DNA from: Flavobacteriaceae bacterium
Lineage (GTDB): Bacteria; Bacteroidota; Bacteroidia; Flavobacteriales; Flavobacteriaceae
Direction of reading: 5' to 3'
DNA: 64,000 nucleotides
Assembly (NCBI GenBank): GCA_030835825.1
Contig: JAURRA010000017.1
Location: 43,968 to 107,967, forward strand
Part shown: positions 8,723 to 17,576 of the stretch, piece by piece
Layout: each line of letters opens with the position of its first letter
How positions within the stretch are numbered: position 1 is the first letter of the stretch
Notes under the pieces: generated by a model
What the model was told of the DNA's origin: nothing
The model's database searches: none
The model's input: the letters and a program-made list of their open reading frames with translations, nothing else
Made by a program: the position numbers and the translations under genes

Positions 8723-9541
8723 ATGTCCACTGCAAAAAAAGATTACAAACGCATCACTGTCAAGAGTCTTGTCGATATGAAGGCTCGGGGTGAAAAAATA
8801 TCAATGCTTACTGCCTATGATTATACCATGGCGCAAATTGTTGATTCGGCAGGTATAGATGTAATTTTGGTTGGCGATTCTGCCAGTAATGTCATGGCTG
8901 GTCACGAAACCACGCTTCCCATTACTTTAGACCATATGATTTATCACGCTTCGGCTGTCATTAGGGCTGTAAAGCGGGCCTTAGTGGTGGTCGATTTGCC
9001 TTTTGGCACCTATCAAAGCGACGATAAGGAAGCCTTGCGTTCGGCCATTCGCATTATGAAAGAAAGTGGTGCCCACGCGGTAAAGGTAGAAGGTGGTCAA
9101 GAAATCAAATCGTCGATTCGACGCATTATTAATGCCGGTATTCCTGTTATGGGGCATTTGGGCTTAACCCCGCAATCCATTTATAAATTTGGCACCTATA
9201 CCGTTCGTGCCAAGGAAGAACAAGAAGCTATTCAGCTGAAAGCGGATGCTAAGCTGTTGGAGGCTTCAGGTTGTTTTGCCATTGTCTTAGAAAAAATTCC
9301 CGCAGCATTAGCCCAAGAGGTGGCAGAGAGTGTCAGTATTCCTGTTATTGGTATTGGTGCTGGCGGTGGGGTCGATGGGCAGGTGTTGGTGTTACACGAT
9401 ATGATTGGGATGACGCACGAATTCAATCCCCGTTTTTTGCGACGTTATATGAATTTGTATGACGATATGATTGAGGCTATTGGGCAATACAATAAAGATG
9501 TTAAAGCCAAAGACTTTCCCAATGCCGAGGAGCAGTATTAG
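8723..9541 (+). CDS. panB: 3-methyl-2-oxobutanoate hydroxymethyltransferase
   Basis: Makes ketopantoate from 2-oxoisovalerate and methylene-tetrahydrofolate, the first step of pantothenate and CoA synthesis. I start at 8723 ([12 protein letters not shown]), giving 272 residues and the normal PanB N-terminus; the open frame continues upstream but has no family match. Motifs: [25 protein letters not shown] (metal-binding Asp), [25 protein letters not shown] and [15 protein letters not shown]. The RluA-type gene starts 14 bases downstream. Its promoter probably shares the intergenic space with dnaK. Confidence 0.96.
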   Translation: MSTAKKDYKRITVKSLVDMKARGEKISMLTAYDYTMAQIVDSAGIDVILVGDSASNVMAGHETTLPITLDHMIYHASAVIRAVKRALVVVDLPFGTYQSDDKEALRSAIRIMKESGAHAVKVEGGQEIKSSIRRIINAGIPVMGHLGLTPQSIYKFGTYTVRAKEEQEAIQLKADAKLLEASGCFAIVLEKIPAALAQEVAESVSIPVIGIGAGGGVDGQVLVLHDMIGMTHEFNPRFLRRYMNLYDDMIEAIGQYNKDVKAKDFPNAEEQY

Positions 9542-9555
9542 AACCCGTAATCTTC

Positions 9556-10242
9556 ATGTCCACCCGCCCTTTTAATTTAGACATCTTATTTGAGGACAAC
9601 CATTTGATCGTGGTGAACAAAAGGGTTGGCGATTTGGTGCAAGGCGATCAAACGGGTGACGCACCACTCCCCGATCTTATCAAGTCTTATCTCAAAGAGA
9701 AATACAGGAAACCAGGTGCTGTTTACTTGGGAGTCGTTCACAGACTCGACAGACCGACAAGCGGCGCAGTTATTTTTGCCAAAACTTCCAAGGCACTCAC
9801 AAGGATGAATCAATTATTCGTTGATAAAAAAGTCGTTAAAACCTATTGGGCAGCGGTACAACACCCGCCCGAAAAGGCTTCAGCAACACTGATACACTGG
9901 CTTAAAAAGAATCCAAAAAACAACAAGGCAACTGTGTTTCATTCCGAGCACAGCGATGCCAAACGGGCTGTTTTGCACTACCAAGTCACACGATCCTTGG
10001 ACCGCTACAGTATTTTGTCAATCACTCTTGAAACAGGGCGTCATCATCAAATTAGGGCACAACTGGCCGCTATTGGTTCTCCAATTAAGGGCGATCTCAA
10101 ATACGGTTTTGACCGCAGCAACCCCAACGGGGGGATTCATTTGCACGCCCGGCAACTGGAATTTGTTCACCCGGTAACCAAGTCGCCACTGATAATTGAG
10201 GCCCCCTTGCCTCAAGACCCCATTTGGGATTTATGCCATTGA
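9556..10242 (+). CDS. RluA-family RNA pseudouridine synthase
   Basis: A 228-residue enzyme that isomerises uridine in structured RNA. The catalytic motif HRLDRPTSG (about residues 61-69, with the catalytic Asp), the preceding VNKR segment and the downstream TGRHHQIRAQLA motif are all present. There is no N-terminal S4 domain, so it is a minimal RluA/RluC-type enzyme, and the target uridine cannot be deduced. It lies between panB and the aldehyde dehydrogenase with short gaps, probably cotranscribed. Confidence 0.9.
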   Translation: MSTRPFNLDILFEDNHLIVVNKRVGDLVQGDQTGDAPLPDLIKSYLKEKYRKPGAVYLGVVHRLDRPTSGAVIFAKTSKALTRMNQLFVDKKVVKTYWAAVQHPPEKASATLIHWLKKNPKNNKATVFHSEHSDAKRAVLHYQVTRSLDRYSILSITLETGRHHQIRAQLAAIGSPIKGDLKYGFDRSNPNGGIHLHARQLEFVHPVTKSPLIIEAPLPQDPIWDLCH

Positions 10243-10261
10243 TTTTATTACCTTCGTACCC

Positions 10262-11653
10262 ATGACTGAATCTATCAATACCATTCAAGCAAGGCAAAGC
10301 GATTTTTTCCGTTCTGGACAGAGCAAGGTCTTGGCCTATAGAATAAACAGCCTAAAAGCGCTTAAAAAGGCCATTATTCGTAGAGAAGAGGCTGTTTATC
10401 TGGCCTTAAAAAAAGATTTAGGTAAGCCAGAATTCGAATCTTATATTTCTGAGCTTTCAGTTGTTTTGGCGGATATCGACCAAGCCCTTACCCAAGTGAA
10501 GCGATGGAGCCGTCCACAAAGAGTTAGTGGAAGTCTGTTGAATTTCCCATCAAAGGATTTTATTTACAAAGTACCCTACGGACTTACTTTACATATTTCC
10601 CCTTGGAATTATCCCTTTCAGCTGGCCCTTGCTCCGCTTATTGCGGCAGTTGCTGCCGGTAATTGTGTTTTGCTGAAACCCAGTGAACACAGTCCCCAAA
10701 CCTCACAATTGGTGACAGACCTCATCGACGAGGTTTTTGACCCTTGCCATGTCACGGCCATTCAAGGTGATGCTAAAACTGCCACGACCTTACTTAAATT
10801 GCGATGGGACTATATCTTTTTTACGGGCAGTGTGGCGGTAGGTAAAATAGTTGCCAAGGCTGCTGCGGAATACTTGACACCCGTCACCTTAGAATTGGGC
10901 GGTAAAAATCCTTGTATTATTGATCCATCTGCGGCTATTGGATTGGCAGCAAAGCGCATTGTTTGGGGCAAGTTTCTCAATGCTGGACAAACCTGTATCG
11001 CCCCCGATTATGTATTGGTGCATACGACCATTTACCAACCTCTTGTGGCCGCTTTACGTAAAGAGATAAGTGCAGCTTTCGGTGCCGATCCTTTACAGTC
11101 TGCAGACTACGGGCGGTTGATTCACCGCAAGCACTTGGAACGCCAATTGTCTCTGCTCGAAGGGGAAGACGTTATTTGTGGCGGTACATTCGATCTAGAA
11201 ACTAACGCCTTAGCACCCACCTTGGTGGCCCAGCCAACAATGGACAGCCCTGTAATGAAAGATGAGATTTTTGGGCCTATTTTACCTGTTCTCACTTATG
11301 AGACCTTTGCAGATATTGAAAACTGCGTAGATCAATTTGCCAAGCCCTTAGGTTTTTATGTTTTTTCAAAAAACAAGCGCTTTATTCAAACGATCATTGA
11401 CCGCTTTGGCTTTGGAGGAGGAAGTATTAACGATACCATGATGCAATTTGTCAATTCGAGATTGCCCTTCGGTGGTGTGGGCGAAAGTGGTATTGGTGCC
11501 TATCACGGCCAGTTTGGATTTGACACCTTCAGTCACCAAAAGGCTGTATCTCACAGAGCCAATTGGCTAGATGCACCGTTGCGCTATGCACCCTACAAAA
11601 ACAAATTGGTGCAAGCCAAATGGGTCGAGCGTTTGCGATCACTTTTTAGCTGA
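10262..11653 (+). CDS. aldehyde dehydrogenase, class 3 (ALDH3-like)
   Basis: NAD(P)-dependent oxidation of an aldehyde to a carboxylate. The start at 10262 gives 463 residues, the short length of ALDH3/fatty-aldehyde-type enzymes; the open frame upstream overlaps the preceding gene and is not needed. Catalytic features are intact: SPWNYPFQLAL and KPSEHSPQTS in the cofactor fold, FTGSVAVG, the general-base Glu in LELGGKNPC, and the nucleophilic Cys in NAGQTCIAPDY. The C-terminus has PFGGVGESG. The substrate is unknown, plausibly medium- or long-chain aldehydes. Confidence 0.92.
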   Translation: MTESINTIQARQSDFFRSGQSKVLAYRINSLKALKKAIIRREEAVYLALKKDLGKPEFESYISELSVVLADIDQALTQVKRWSRPQRVSGSLLNFPSKDFIYKVPYGLTLHISPWNYPFQLALAPLIAAVAAGNCVLLKPSEHSPQTSQLVTDLIDEVFDPCHVTAIQGDAKTATTLLKLRWDYIFFTGSVAVGKIVAKAAAEYLTPVTLELGGKNPCIIDPSAAIGLAAKRIVWGKFLNAGQTCIAPDYVLVHTTIYQPLVAALRKEISAAFGADPLQSADYGRLIHRKHLERQLSLLEGEDVICGGTFDLETNALAPTLVAQPTMDSPVMKDEIFGPILPVLTYETFADIENCVDQFAKPLGFYVFSKNKRFIQTIIDRFGFGGGSINDTMMQFVNSRLPFGGVGESGIGAYHGQFGFDTFSHQKAVSHRANWLDAPLRYAPYKNKLVQAKWVERLRSLFS

Positions 11654-11699
11654 GAAGGTCTGTTTTGTCCCTTTTCTTGTTTGTCCAAAAGAAAAACCA

Positions 11700-13247
11700 T
11701 TATCCCAACCAACCTTCTCTATCGAGGCTTCGGTAATGTATGGCTTCGGCGATATGCTGGTTTAGAATATGCGATTCCGCCTCCAGATCGGCTATGGTGC
11801 GTCCTACTTTTAAGATGCGGTCATAGGCCCGTGCAGACAGATTGAGTCGTTCCATAGCTGATTTGAGTAAAGCTTTAGACTTGCTGTCCAGTTTACAAAA
11901 TTGGCGGATATGCTTGCTGCTCATCTGTGCGTTGTAATATATTCCTTTTATGCTTTCGAACCGTCGTTGTTGCACTGTACGCGCAGCGATAACTCGCTCT
12001 CGGATTAATTCCGAAGGCTCTCCCCTGCGTTCCTCTGTCAATTGTTGAAAAGGTACTGGTGTGACTTCAATATGAATATCAATGCGGTCGAGTAAAGGAC
12101 CAGAAATCTTATTCATATAGCGCTGCATGTCGGCCATAGAGGTAGTATGAGGTGCTGAAGGATCATAGAAGTGACCACTTGGACTGGGATTCATACTGGC
12201 TACTAGCATAAAACTACTGGGATAAGTCACGGTAAACTTGGCCCGAGAAATGGTTACTTCCCTATCTTCCAAGGGCTGTCGCATCACCTCCAAAACGGTT
12301 CGTTTAAATTCGGGTAACTCGTCTAAAAACAATACCCCGTTATGGGCCAACGAAATTTCTCCGGGCTGTGGGTAGCTGCCTCCGCCAACGAGTGCCACAT
12401 CGCTAATAGTATGGTGGGGTGCGCGGAAGGGCCTTTGAGCCAACAAACTGTCCTCGGCCTTTAAGCGACCTACAACGGAGTGGATTTTGGTAGTCTCCAA
12501 GGCTTCGGCCAATGACATGGGTGGCAAAATACTGGGTAAGCGTTTGGCTAACATGGTTTTACCGGATCCAGGGGGTCCTATTAAAATGATGTTATGCCCT
12601 CCAGCGGCGGCAATTTCCATACAGCGCTTTATGCCCTCTTGACCTTTGACGTCGGCAAAATCAAGGTCCATTTGAGCGTGTTGTTCAAAAAACAGCTTTC
12701 GGGTATCGATGATGGTTGGTTGTAGGGGCTTGCCTTCGTTAAAAAAATCAATGACTTGGGTGATGGACGATACGCCATATATTTTAAGATCGTTGACAAT
12801 GGCGGCTTCATTGGCGTTTTGAGCTGGTAAGATAAAACCCTCAAAACCCTCCTGTCTGGCGCGCACTGCGATGGGCAAGGCTCCCTTGATGGGTTGCAGA
12901 CTGCCGTCGAGGGATAATTCGCCCATGATGAGATAGCGCTCAATGTCTGGCGCTGCAATTTGCCCCGAGCCCGATAGAAGGCCCATGGCCAAGGTCAGGT
13001 CATAGGCACTGCCCTCTTTACGCATATCGGCGGGCGCCATATTGATAGTGATTTTCTTACCGGGAATGCGGAAACCGACGTTTTGTAAGGCTGCCGCTAT
13101 CCGGTAGTTGCTTTCCTTGATGGCATTATCGGGCAAACCCACCAAATGATAACCGATGCCCTGACCCACATTGACCTCTACGGTAATCGTTGTGGCATCG
13201 ACACCGAAAACGGCACTGCCATAAATTTTTTTTAGGGTGTTGGACAT
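11700..13247 (-). CDS. YifB/ComM Mg-chelatase-like AAA+ ATPase
   Basis: A 515-residue protein with an N-terminal Lon-protease-like fold (about residues 1-170, GLPDNAIKES), a central AAA+ magnesium-chelatase domain with Walker A GPPGSGKT (about residue 224) and Walker B-type FLDELPEF, and a C-terminal Mg-chelatase helical domain (LSARAYDRILKVGRTIADL). The relative ComM of naturally competent bacteria is a helicase promoting branch migration during recombination of incoming DNA. That function is family knowledge and is not shown here. It is convergent with the aldehyde dehydrogenase. Confidence 0.93.
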   Translation of the reverse strand: MSNTLKKIYGSAVFGVDATTITVEVNVGQGIGYHLVGLPDNAIKESNYRIAAALQNVGFRIPGKKITINMAPADMRKEGSAYDLTLAMGLLSGSGQIAAPDIERYLIMGELSLDGSLQPIKGALPIAVRARQEGFEGFILPAQNANEAAIVNDLKIYGVSSITQVIDFFNEGKPLQPTIIDTRKLFFEQHAQMDLDFADVKGQEGIKRCMEIAAAGGHNIILIGPPGSGKTMLAKRLPSILPPMSLAEALETTKIHSVVGRLKAEDSLLAQRPFRAPHHTISDVALVGGGSYPQPGEISLAHNGVLFLDELPEFKRTVLEVMRQPLEDREVTISRAKFTVTYPSSFMLVASMNPSPSGHFYDPSAPHTTSMADMQRYMNKISGPLLDRIDIHIEVTPVPFQQLTEERRGEPSELIRERVIAARTVQQRRFESIKGIYYNAQMSSKHIRQFCKLDSKSKALLKSAMERLNLSARAYDRILKVGRTIADLEAESHILNQHIAEAIHYRSLDREGWLG

Positions 13248-13358
13248 TTGAGGCTAAGCATTTGGTTTGGGGAAATTATCATTTTTTGAGTGATTTTCAA
13301 AGACTAAATGCGATTCAGCATAATTATTGTTTAATTTAGTTACCCCTAACCCCAAATC

Positions 13359-13715
13359 ATGAGAAACAAAGTAACAGACTACGCAGGCCATTTCATTTAT
13401 GAAAAGACTGGTACAGCAGCCAAGACTTTGGCGTTTATGACGCACCCAGAGGGCTATGTCGAAAACATTAACGGCAGCATGAGCTACGTGTATCAATACA
13501 AAGACCACTTGGGGAACATACGCCTCTCCTACTCCGACAAAAACGGTAATGGCAGCATTGCCAATTCAGAAATACTGGAAGAGAATAACTATTATCCTTT
13601 TGGATTAGAGCATAAAGGGTATAATAACGTGGTTAATGCAACGGTTAATCATTTCAAGGATTTTCAAGGGCCAAAACTTGCTGAGGATTTGTTCAATCAT
13701 TTTAATCTTGTATGA
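13359..13715 (+). pseudogene. orphan Rhs/YD-repeat core fragment
   Basis: A 118-residue reading frame matching only the C-terminal core region of Bacteroidota Rhs (YD-repeat) proteins: HPEGYVE, then YVYQYKDHLGNIRLSY, then ILEENNYYPFGLEHKGYNN. In full-length proteins this core is preceded by over a thousand residues of repeats and followed by a KYQGKE-x-YDFGARxYD segment and a variable tip. Here the equivalent decays to FKDFQGPKLAEDLFNHFNLV and stops. No signal peptide, repeat region or immunity gene is adjacent. I read it as a remnant of an Rhs locus or a dispersed tip copy; the ATG may be fortuitous. Confidence 0.65.
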
Positions 13716-13742
13716 GAGCGCGAAAAAAATGACTCAAAATAC

Positions 13743-14705
13743 TCATAGATGCGCATTGACAAAACTCAGGGAGCGCAGTTCGTCATAATAAAATGAGCCG
13801 TTGAGATGAAAACCAACATGTCCCCCATACTTAGGGTGCTCAATATAAAAGGATTTTGATGTCTCAGCCCATTCCTGAGGTGTACAGGAGTCCGACAAAA
13901 AGGAATCATTTTGAGCGTTAAGCAACAAGGCAGGTACTTTGATATGTTCAATATACGGCAAGCTACTTGAGGCCTGATAGTAATGTAATCCACTTTCAAA
14001 ACCGTGGGCAGGTGCGGTATAGACATCATCAAAATCCCTGAGGCGTTTGATGCGTTCCATGTCCTTCTGCTGAATACGGTCGGGGAAAAGGGTTATTTTG
14101 TGCTTCAAACGCTCAGTCAAATGGCGTTTAAAATAAATCTCATAGGGTCGATTGTACCATTTATGTAATTCAAGCATTGATCCATAGAGGTCACATGGTG
14201 CAGATATAGCGATGCCCAATTTAACTTCTTTTGGTCGGTCACGATCTTCGCCCAAATATTTCAGCAATACATTGCCACCCAAACTGATACCTCGCAGCAC
14301 AATGGCTTCATAGTGGTAATTGGCAAGTATGTAAAGTAATATCTGGTGTAAATCATCTGTTTCGCCAGAATTGTATGATCGGTAGGTCAAATTATATTCG
14401 CCACTACAACCCCTAAAATTCACCCCTACAGCGTCTATGCCGTTCTGGTTAAAAAGCTTAGCTGAACCAAGCATATAGGGACGTTTAGAGTCGCCTTCTA
14501 GACCGTGGAGCAACACGATTAGTGTTCTTGAAGGTTTCGATGCTCGCATCCAATCGAGGTCAATAAAATCGCCGTCAGCTAGGGTTAGTCGCTCACGCTG
14601 CTGCTGAACACCTGACACCCGGCGCACTAAACCAGAGTAAACGGTGGAGAAATAGCCATTTTTAAACAAATGAGGCGCGCGATATGAGCTTTGGACTAAG
14701 GGCAT
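13743..14705 (-). CDS. YheT-like alpha/beta hydrolase
   Basis: A 320-residue alpha/beta-hydrolase of the YheT/EMB8 type. The oxyanion-side motif LLHGLEGDSKRPY, the nucleophile elbow GISLGGN (about residue 140), an acidic residue in NAQNDSFL and the catalytic His in KYGGHVGF are all visible. No signal peptide. The gene starts one base after the tilS stop and is the last gene of a pabB-tilS-yheT unit. The family's physiological substrate is not established; esterase-type activity is likely. Confidence 0.88.
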   Translation of the reverse strand: MPLVQSSYRAPHLFKNGYFSTVYSGLVRRVSGVQQQRERLTLADGDFIDLDWMRASKPSRTLIVLLHGLEGDSKRPYMLGSAKLFNQNGIDAVGVNFRGCSGEYNLTYRSYNSGETDDLHQILLYILANYHYEAIVLRGISLGGNVLLKYLGEDRDRPKEVKLGIAISAPCDLYGSMLELHKWYNRPYEIYFKRHLTERLKHKITLFPDRIQQKDMERIKRLRDFDDVYTAPAHGFESGLHYYQASSSLPYIEHIKVPALLLNAQNDSFLSDSCTPQEWAETSKSFYIEHPKYGGHVGFHLNGSFYYDELRSLSFVNAHL

Positions 14706-14706
14706 G

Positions 14707-16014
14707 TTATGAAAGCGTCAATTTTAATATATGTTTGGTTTCAGCGTTAACAACAAATCTTTCATCTGCCCGTCGGCCAACTACCCAAACAATTTGCTCG
14801 TCCGAACACAAAACATATTGTCGCGATTTGTCGAATAACGAAACAGTCTCGTCTTTTAAATATTTACTCACTTTTTTGGTACCTGTCATTCCTACAGGCT
14901 GGAATCGGTCTCCCGCCTGCCAGAGTCTTAGAGTTAAGGGAAAGTTTAACAAGTCAGCATCGACATAAATGCAAGCAGTAGATCCCAATTCTTGTGTCTC
15001 AACAGCTTCTATTGTCAATAGTTTATTCGCAAACTCAATAGGTTTTAATTGATTATAAATCAATATATTACTTACACTATTGTCATGTTTTGGTTCAAGC
15101 AATAAACAGGCTCTGTCTTTAAGTAATTGATAGGTATCGGATCGCACCATTTTACCGCTTTGGGCGGTCATTAAATGAAGAATATCCTCCCACTGATGAA
15201 ACCCAAAGGGAGACAATAAGTAGAACAAATATGTCTTGGGGTTGTCCACTTGTTGCCAAGCCTCTAAGGGCAATTTGAAGCCTGTTGGTGTTTTTACAAG
15301 CAATTGAGGTTGGATATCCTTGAGATACGCCTCAATCATAATTTGGGCGTCTTGCAGGTGATTAATTGTTGTTCCAAATTCTTCCAATAATTGAGGACGA
15401 AGATGTACCAATTCCGGAATAACCTTTAATCTCAGGGCATTTCTCAAATAATCGCTCGACTGATTAGAGGAATCTTCTCGCCATTCCAAATGATGCTTCT
15501 TGGCGTAGGTTGTCAAAGCTTCTTTGGAAAAGGGCAACAAGGGGCGTATGATTTTACCATTTTGTGTAGGTATACCTGTTAAACCTTTTAGACCAGTACC
15601 TCGAAGTGTGTTGATCAAGAAAGTTTCAAATTGGTCATTACTGTGATGTGCGGTCAAAATAAAAGCTAATCCTCTCGCCTCGCTGAGACCATAGAAGTAG
15701 TCATACCGCAAATGGCGTGCTGCCTCCTGCACAGACAGTTTGTGTTGTTGCGCATAGGCTTTAGTGTCGAACGCCGCACTGTGACAACAAACGCCCCATA
15801 AGTCGCATAAAGACTGCACAAATACAGCATCAGCATCGCTCTCCTCCCCTCTCAATTTAAAATTACAATGCGCCACCTCGAAAGGCCATTGGCAAGATTG
15901 CCACAAATGCGCCAAAACCACACTGTCTAAACCGCCTGACAAAGCCAGTAAAGACGTGCTATTGGCGATGTTCGGCCAAAGTTGGGCGACATGACGGTTG
16001 AATTGCTCAATCAT
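14707..16014 (-). CDS. tilS: tRNA(Ile)-lysidine synthase
   Basis: Modifies C34 of tRNA-Ile2 (CAU) to lysidine with ATP and lysine, which changes decoding from AUG to AUA. The PP-loop motif SGGLDSVVLAHL is near residues 26-37, followed by HCNFKLRGEESDADA and LTAHHSNDQFETFLINTLRGTG. The C-terminal TilS domain (PLTLRLWQAGDRFQPVGM, KVSKYLKDE) is complete. I start at 16014, giving 435 residues; the frame is open to 16065 but lacks family match there. The start overlaps the pabB stop by 8 bases, so the two are coupled. Confidence 0.95.
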   Translation of the reverse strand: MIEQFNRHVAQLWPNIANSTSLLALSGGLDSVVLAHLWQSCQWPFEVAHCNFKLRGEESDADAVFVQSLCDLWGVCCHSAAFDTKAYAQQHKLSVQEAARHLRYDYFYGLSEARGLAFILTAHHSNDQFETFLINTLRGTGLKGLTGIPTQNGKIIRPLLPFSKEALTTYAKKHHLEWREDSSNQSSDYLRNALRLKVIPELVHLRPQLLEEFGTTINHLQDAQIMIEAYLKDIQPQLLVKTPTGFKLPLEAWQQVDNPKTYLFYLLSPFGFHQWEDILHLMTAQSGKMVRSDTYQLLKDRACLLLEPKHDNSVSNILIYNQLKPIEFANKLLTIEAVETQELGSTACIYVDADLLNFPLTLRLWQAGDRFQPVGMTGTKKVSKYLKDETVSLFDKSRQYVLCSDEQIVWVVGRRADERFVVNAETKHILKLTLS

Positions 16015-17332
16015 GACTGACCGGTTTGGATAAATTATCTTGCGCCAAAACACGTGACAGAGCATTGGCCTTCACCAAACACTCCTCATATTCCAACGCT
16101 GCCTCACTGGCAGCTGTTATCGCACTGCCAACACTATAAGAAACATAGGATTTCAACTGATTGTAGAGTATGGTTCGAATGGCCACGTTAAAATCAAAGT
16201 CGCCCTCTGGCTCAAAGTATCCGATGGCGCCAGAATACAAATCTCTTTTACTGACTTCATGATCTTCAATCAACTGCATCGCTCGCAATTTTGGCGCTCC
16301 AGTCATACTACCCATGGGGAAACTGGCTTTGATAGCATCGAGGGACGAGAGGTCTTCTCTCAAGTCTGCGCCAATTGTCGAAATCATATGATGAACTTGC
16401 TTGAACGAATAAACCCCACAAAGCTCCTTGACTTGAACACTGCCCTTTTGAGCTACCTTTGACAAGTCATTTCTGACCAAATCCACAATCATAACGTTCT
16501 CACTCCGCTCCTTTTTACTTTGCCACAAATGGTTTTTTGAGGCTGTATCTAAAGTTTGATCTTCAAACCGTTTTGAAGTACCTTTAATAGGCTGGGATAT
16601 CAGTTGCTGTCCTGTTCGCGACAAATAGCGCTCTGGAGACGAAGACATAGCATACCATTGTCTGTTCCTCAAAAAACAAGAAAACGGTGCTGCGGAAATT
16701 TGATTCAATTGCTGAAAAACTTCTGAGGGATTGATGTTGGCGCCCTCTTGAAACCATTCCATACAGTAGTTGATCTCATAAATGTCCCCCATTTGAATGT
16801 GCGATTGCAACTTAGAGACATTTTTGACATAGTCTTCTTTCGATAATCTTGGCGTCAAGTGCAACTTATCTTGCGGCAGACCAATAGGATGTGCTCTAAA
16901 TGTTGTGATATCCAACATATCTTTTGCGAGCTCCTTTTTTTGGAACATCGGATAGTGCAAAGTCACTGCGTGCCCGCGAATTACGAAAATTTTCTCTGGC
17001 TGAAAAAACCACAAATCGGGAAATTCCAACCCGTCATGATTGGCAGAAGATAAGCCAAAGAGCTCATTTTTCAGGTCATAGGACAAATGGCCAAAACACC
17101 AATCCTGAATCTGATTTTGAAAGTCTTGAAGTGCCTCAAACCCATTGCCAAATTGAACATCGGTTTCCGATAGGCTGCCTACGGCTAAAACAGCATCGCA
17201 CTTTGATTCTTTTAAGGGATACGCATTGCTATCGAGCCACAGCGAGGTGTCAAAGTCTTGCGCCCATTGAAACAACTGCTTCAAAAAGAGCTTTTTGTCT
17301 TGGATTTCAAAGGTTTGAATGTGCCGCTTCAA
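16007..17332 (-). CDS. pabB: aminodeoxychorismate synthase component I
   Basis: Chorismate-binding enzyme that, with a glutamine amidotransferase (PabA), makes 4-amino-4-deoxychorismate for folate. The C-terminal catalytic domain has IYEINYCMEWF, SSSPERYLS, PIKGTSKR, MIVDLVRNDL, SFPMGSMTGAPKLRAM and SGAIGYF, typical of PabB/TrpE. PabB is preferred over TrpE because no trp genes are near and the PIKGTxxR form (PIKGT rather than PIAGT) is a PabB/MenF-type feature. A PabC-like lyase is encoded far away at 61880. No pabA is in the window. It is the first gene of a pabB-tilS-yheT unit. Confidence 0.9.
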   Translation of the reverse strand: MKRHIQTFEIQDKKLFLKQLFQWAQDFDTSLWLDSNAYPLKESKCDAVLAVGSLSETDVQFGNGFEALQDFQNQIQDWCFGHLSYDLKNELFGLSSANHDGLEFPDLWFFQPEKIFVIRGHAVTLHYPMFQKKELAKDMLDITTFRAHPIGLPQDKLHLTPRLSKEDYVKNVSKLQSHIQMGDIYEINYCMEWFQEGANINPSEVFQQLNQISAAPFSCFLRNRQWYAMSSSPERYLSRTGQQLISQPIKGTSKRFEDQTLDTASKNHLWQSKKERSENVMIVDLVRNDLSKVAQKGSVQVKELCGVYSFKQVHHMISTIGADLREDLSSLDAIKASFPMGSMTGAPKLRAMQLIEDHEVSKRDLYSGAIGYFEPEGDFDFNVAIRTILYNQLKSYVSYSVGSAITAASEAALEYEECLVKANALSRVLAQDNLSKPVSHD

Positions 17333-17367
17333 TCTATTAACATTAGACCGTAAAAATACATTTTCGA

Positions 17368-17399
17368 TTGATGGTAAAGAATAAATTTTGTAATTTTAG
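17368..17399 (+). promoter_or_regulatory. candidate promoter for the small membrane protein
   Basis: TTG at 17368-17370, a 20-base spacer, then TAATTTTA at 17391-17398. This is one base off the TAnnTTTG consensus at the typical spacing, 16 bases ahead of the ATG at 17415. Confidence 0.35.
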
Positions 17400-17414
17400 G
17401 TAACATTTCCCCAA

Positions 17415-17576
17415 ATGACCACCTACATTGAACCAAAAAAGCTTTTGGGGATTAAATCATATGCTATGAGTCGTCCCCAATCGAAAAAACCAAAAACACT
17501 CCATATTTTACTTGTAATCCTATTTGTTCTGATCATTGCTGTGAGTGCGATGCACTACGCCATTTTTGGTGGCTAG
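17415..17576 (+). CDS. 53-residue single-pass membrane protein (hypothetical)
   Basis: A short frame with ATG at 17415: a basic N-terminal half (SRPQSKKPKTLH, about residues 19-30), then one clear membrane helix (ILLVILFVLIIAVSAMHYAIF, split here as residues 31-51) and a Gly-Gly end. Basic-then-hydrophobic order predicts an N-in, C-out single-pass protein. A promoter-like TTG-N20-TAATTTTA precedes it. Its TAG stop shares the palindromic tetramer CTAG with the convergent lpd stop. I recognise no family, but the coherent topology and close fit between pabB and lpd support a real gene. Confidence 0.6.
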   Translation: MTTYIEPKKLLGIKSYAMSRPQSKKPKTLHILLVILFVLIIAVSAMHYAIFGG

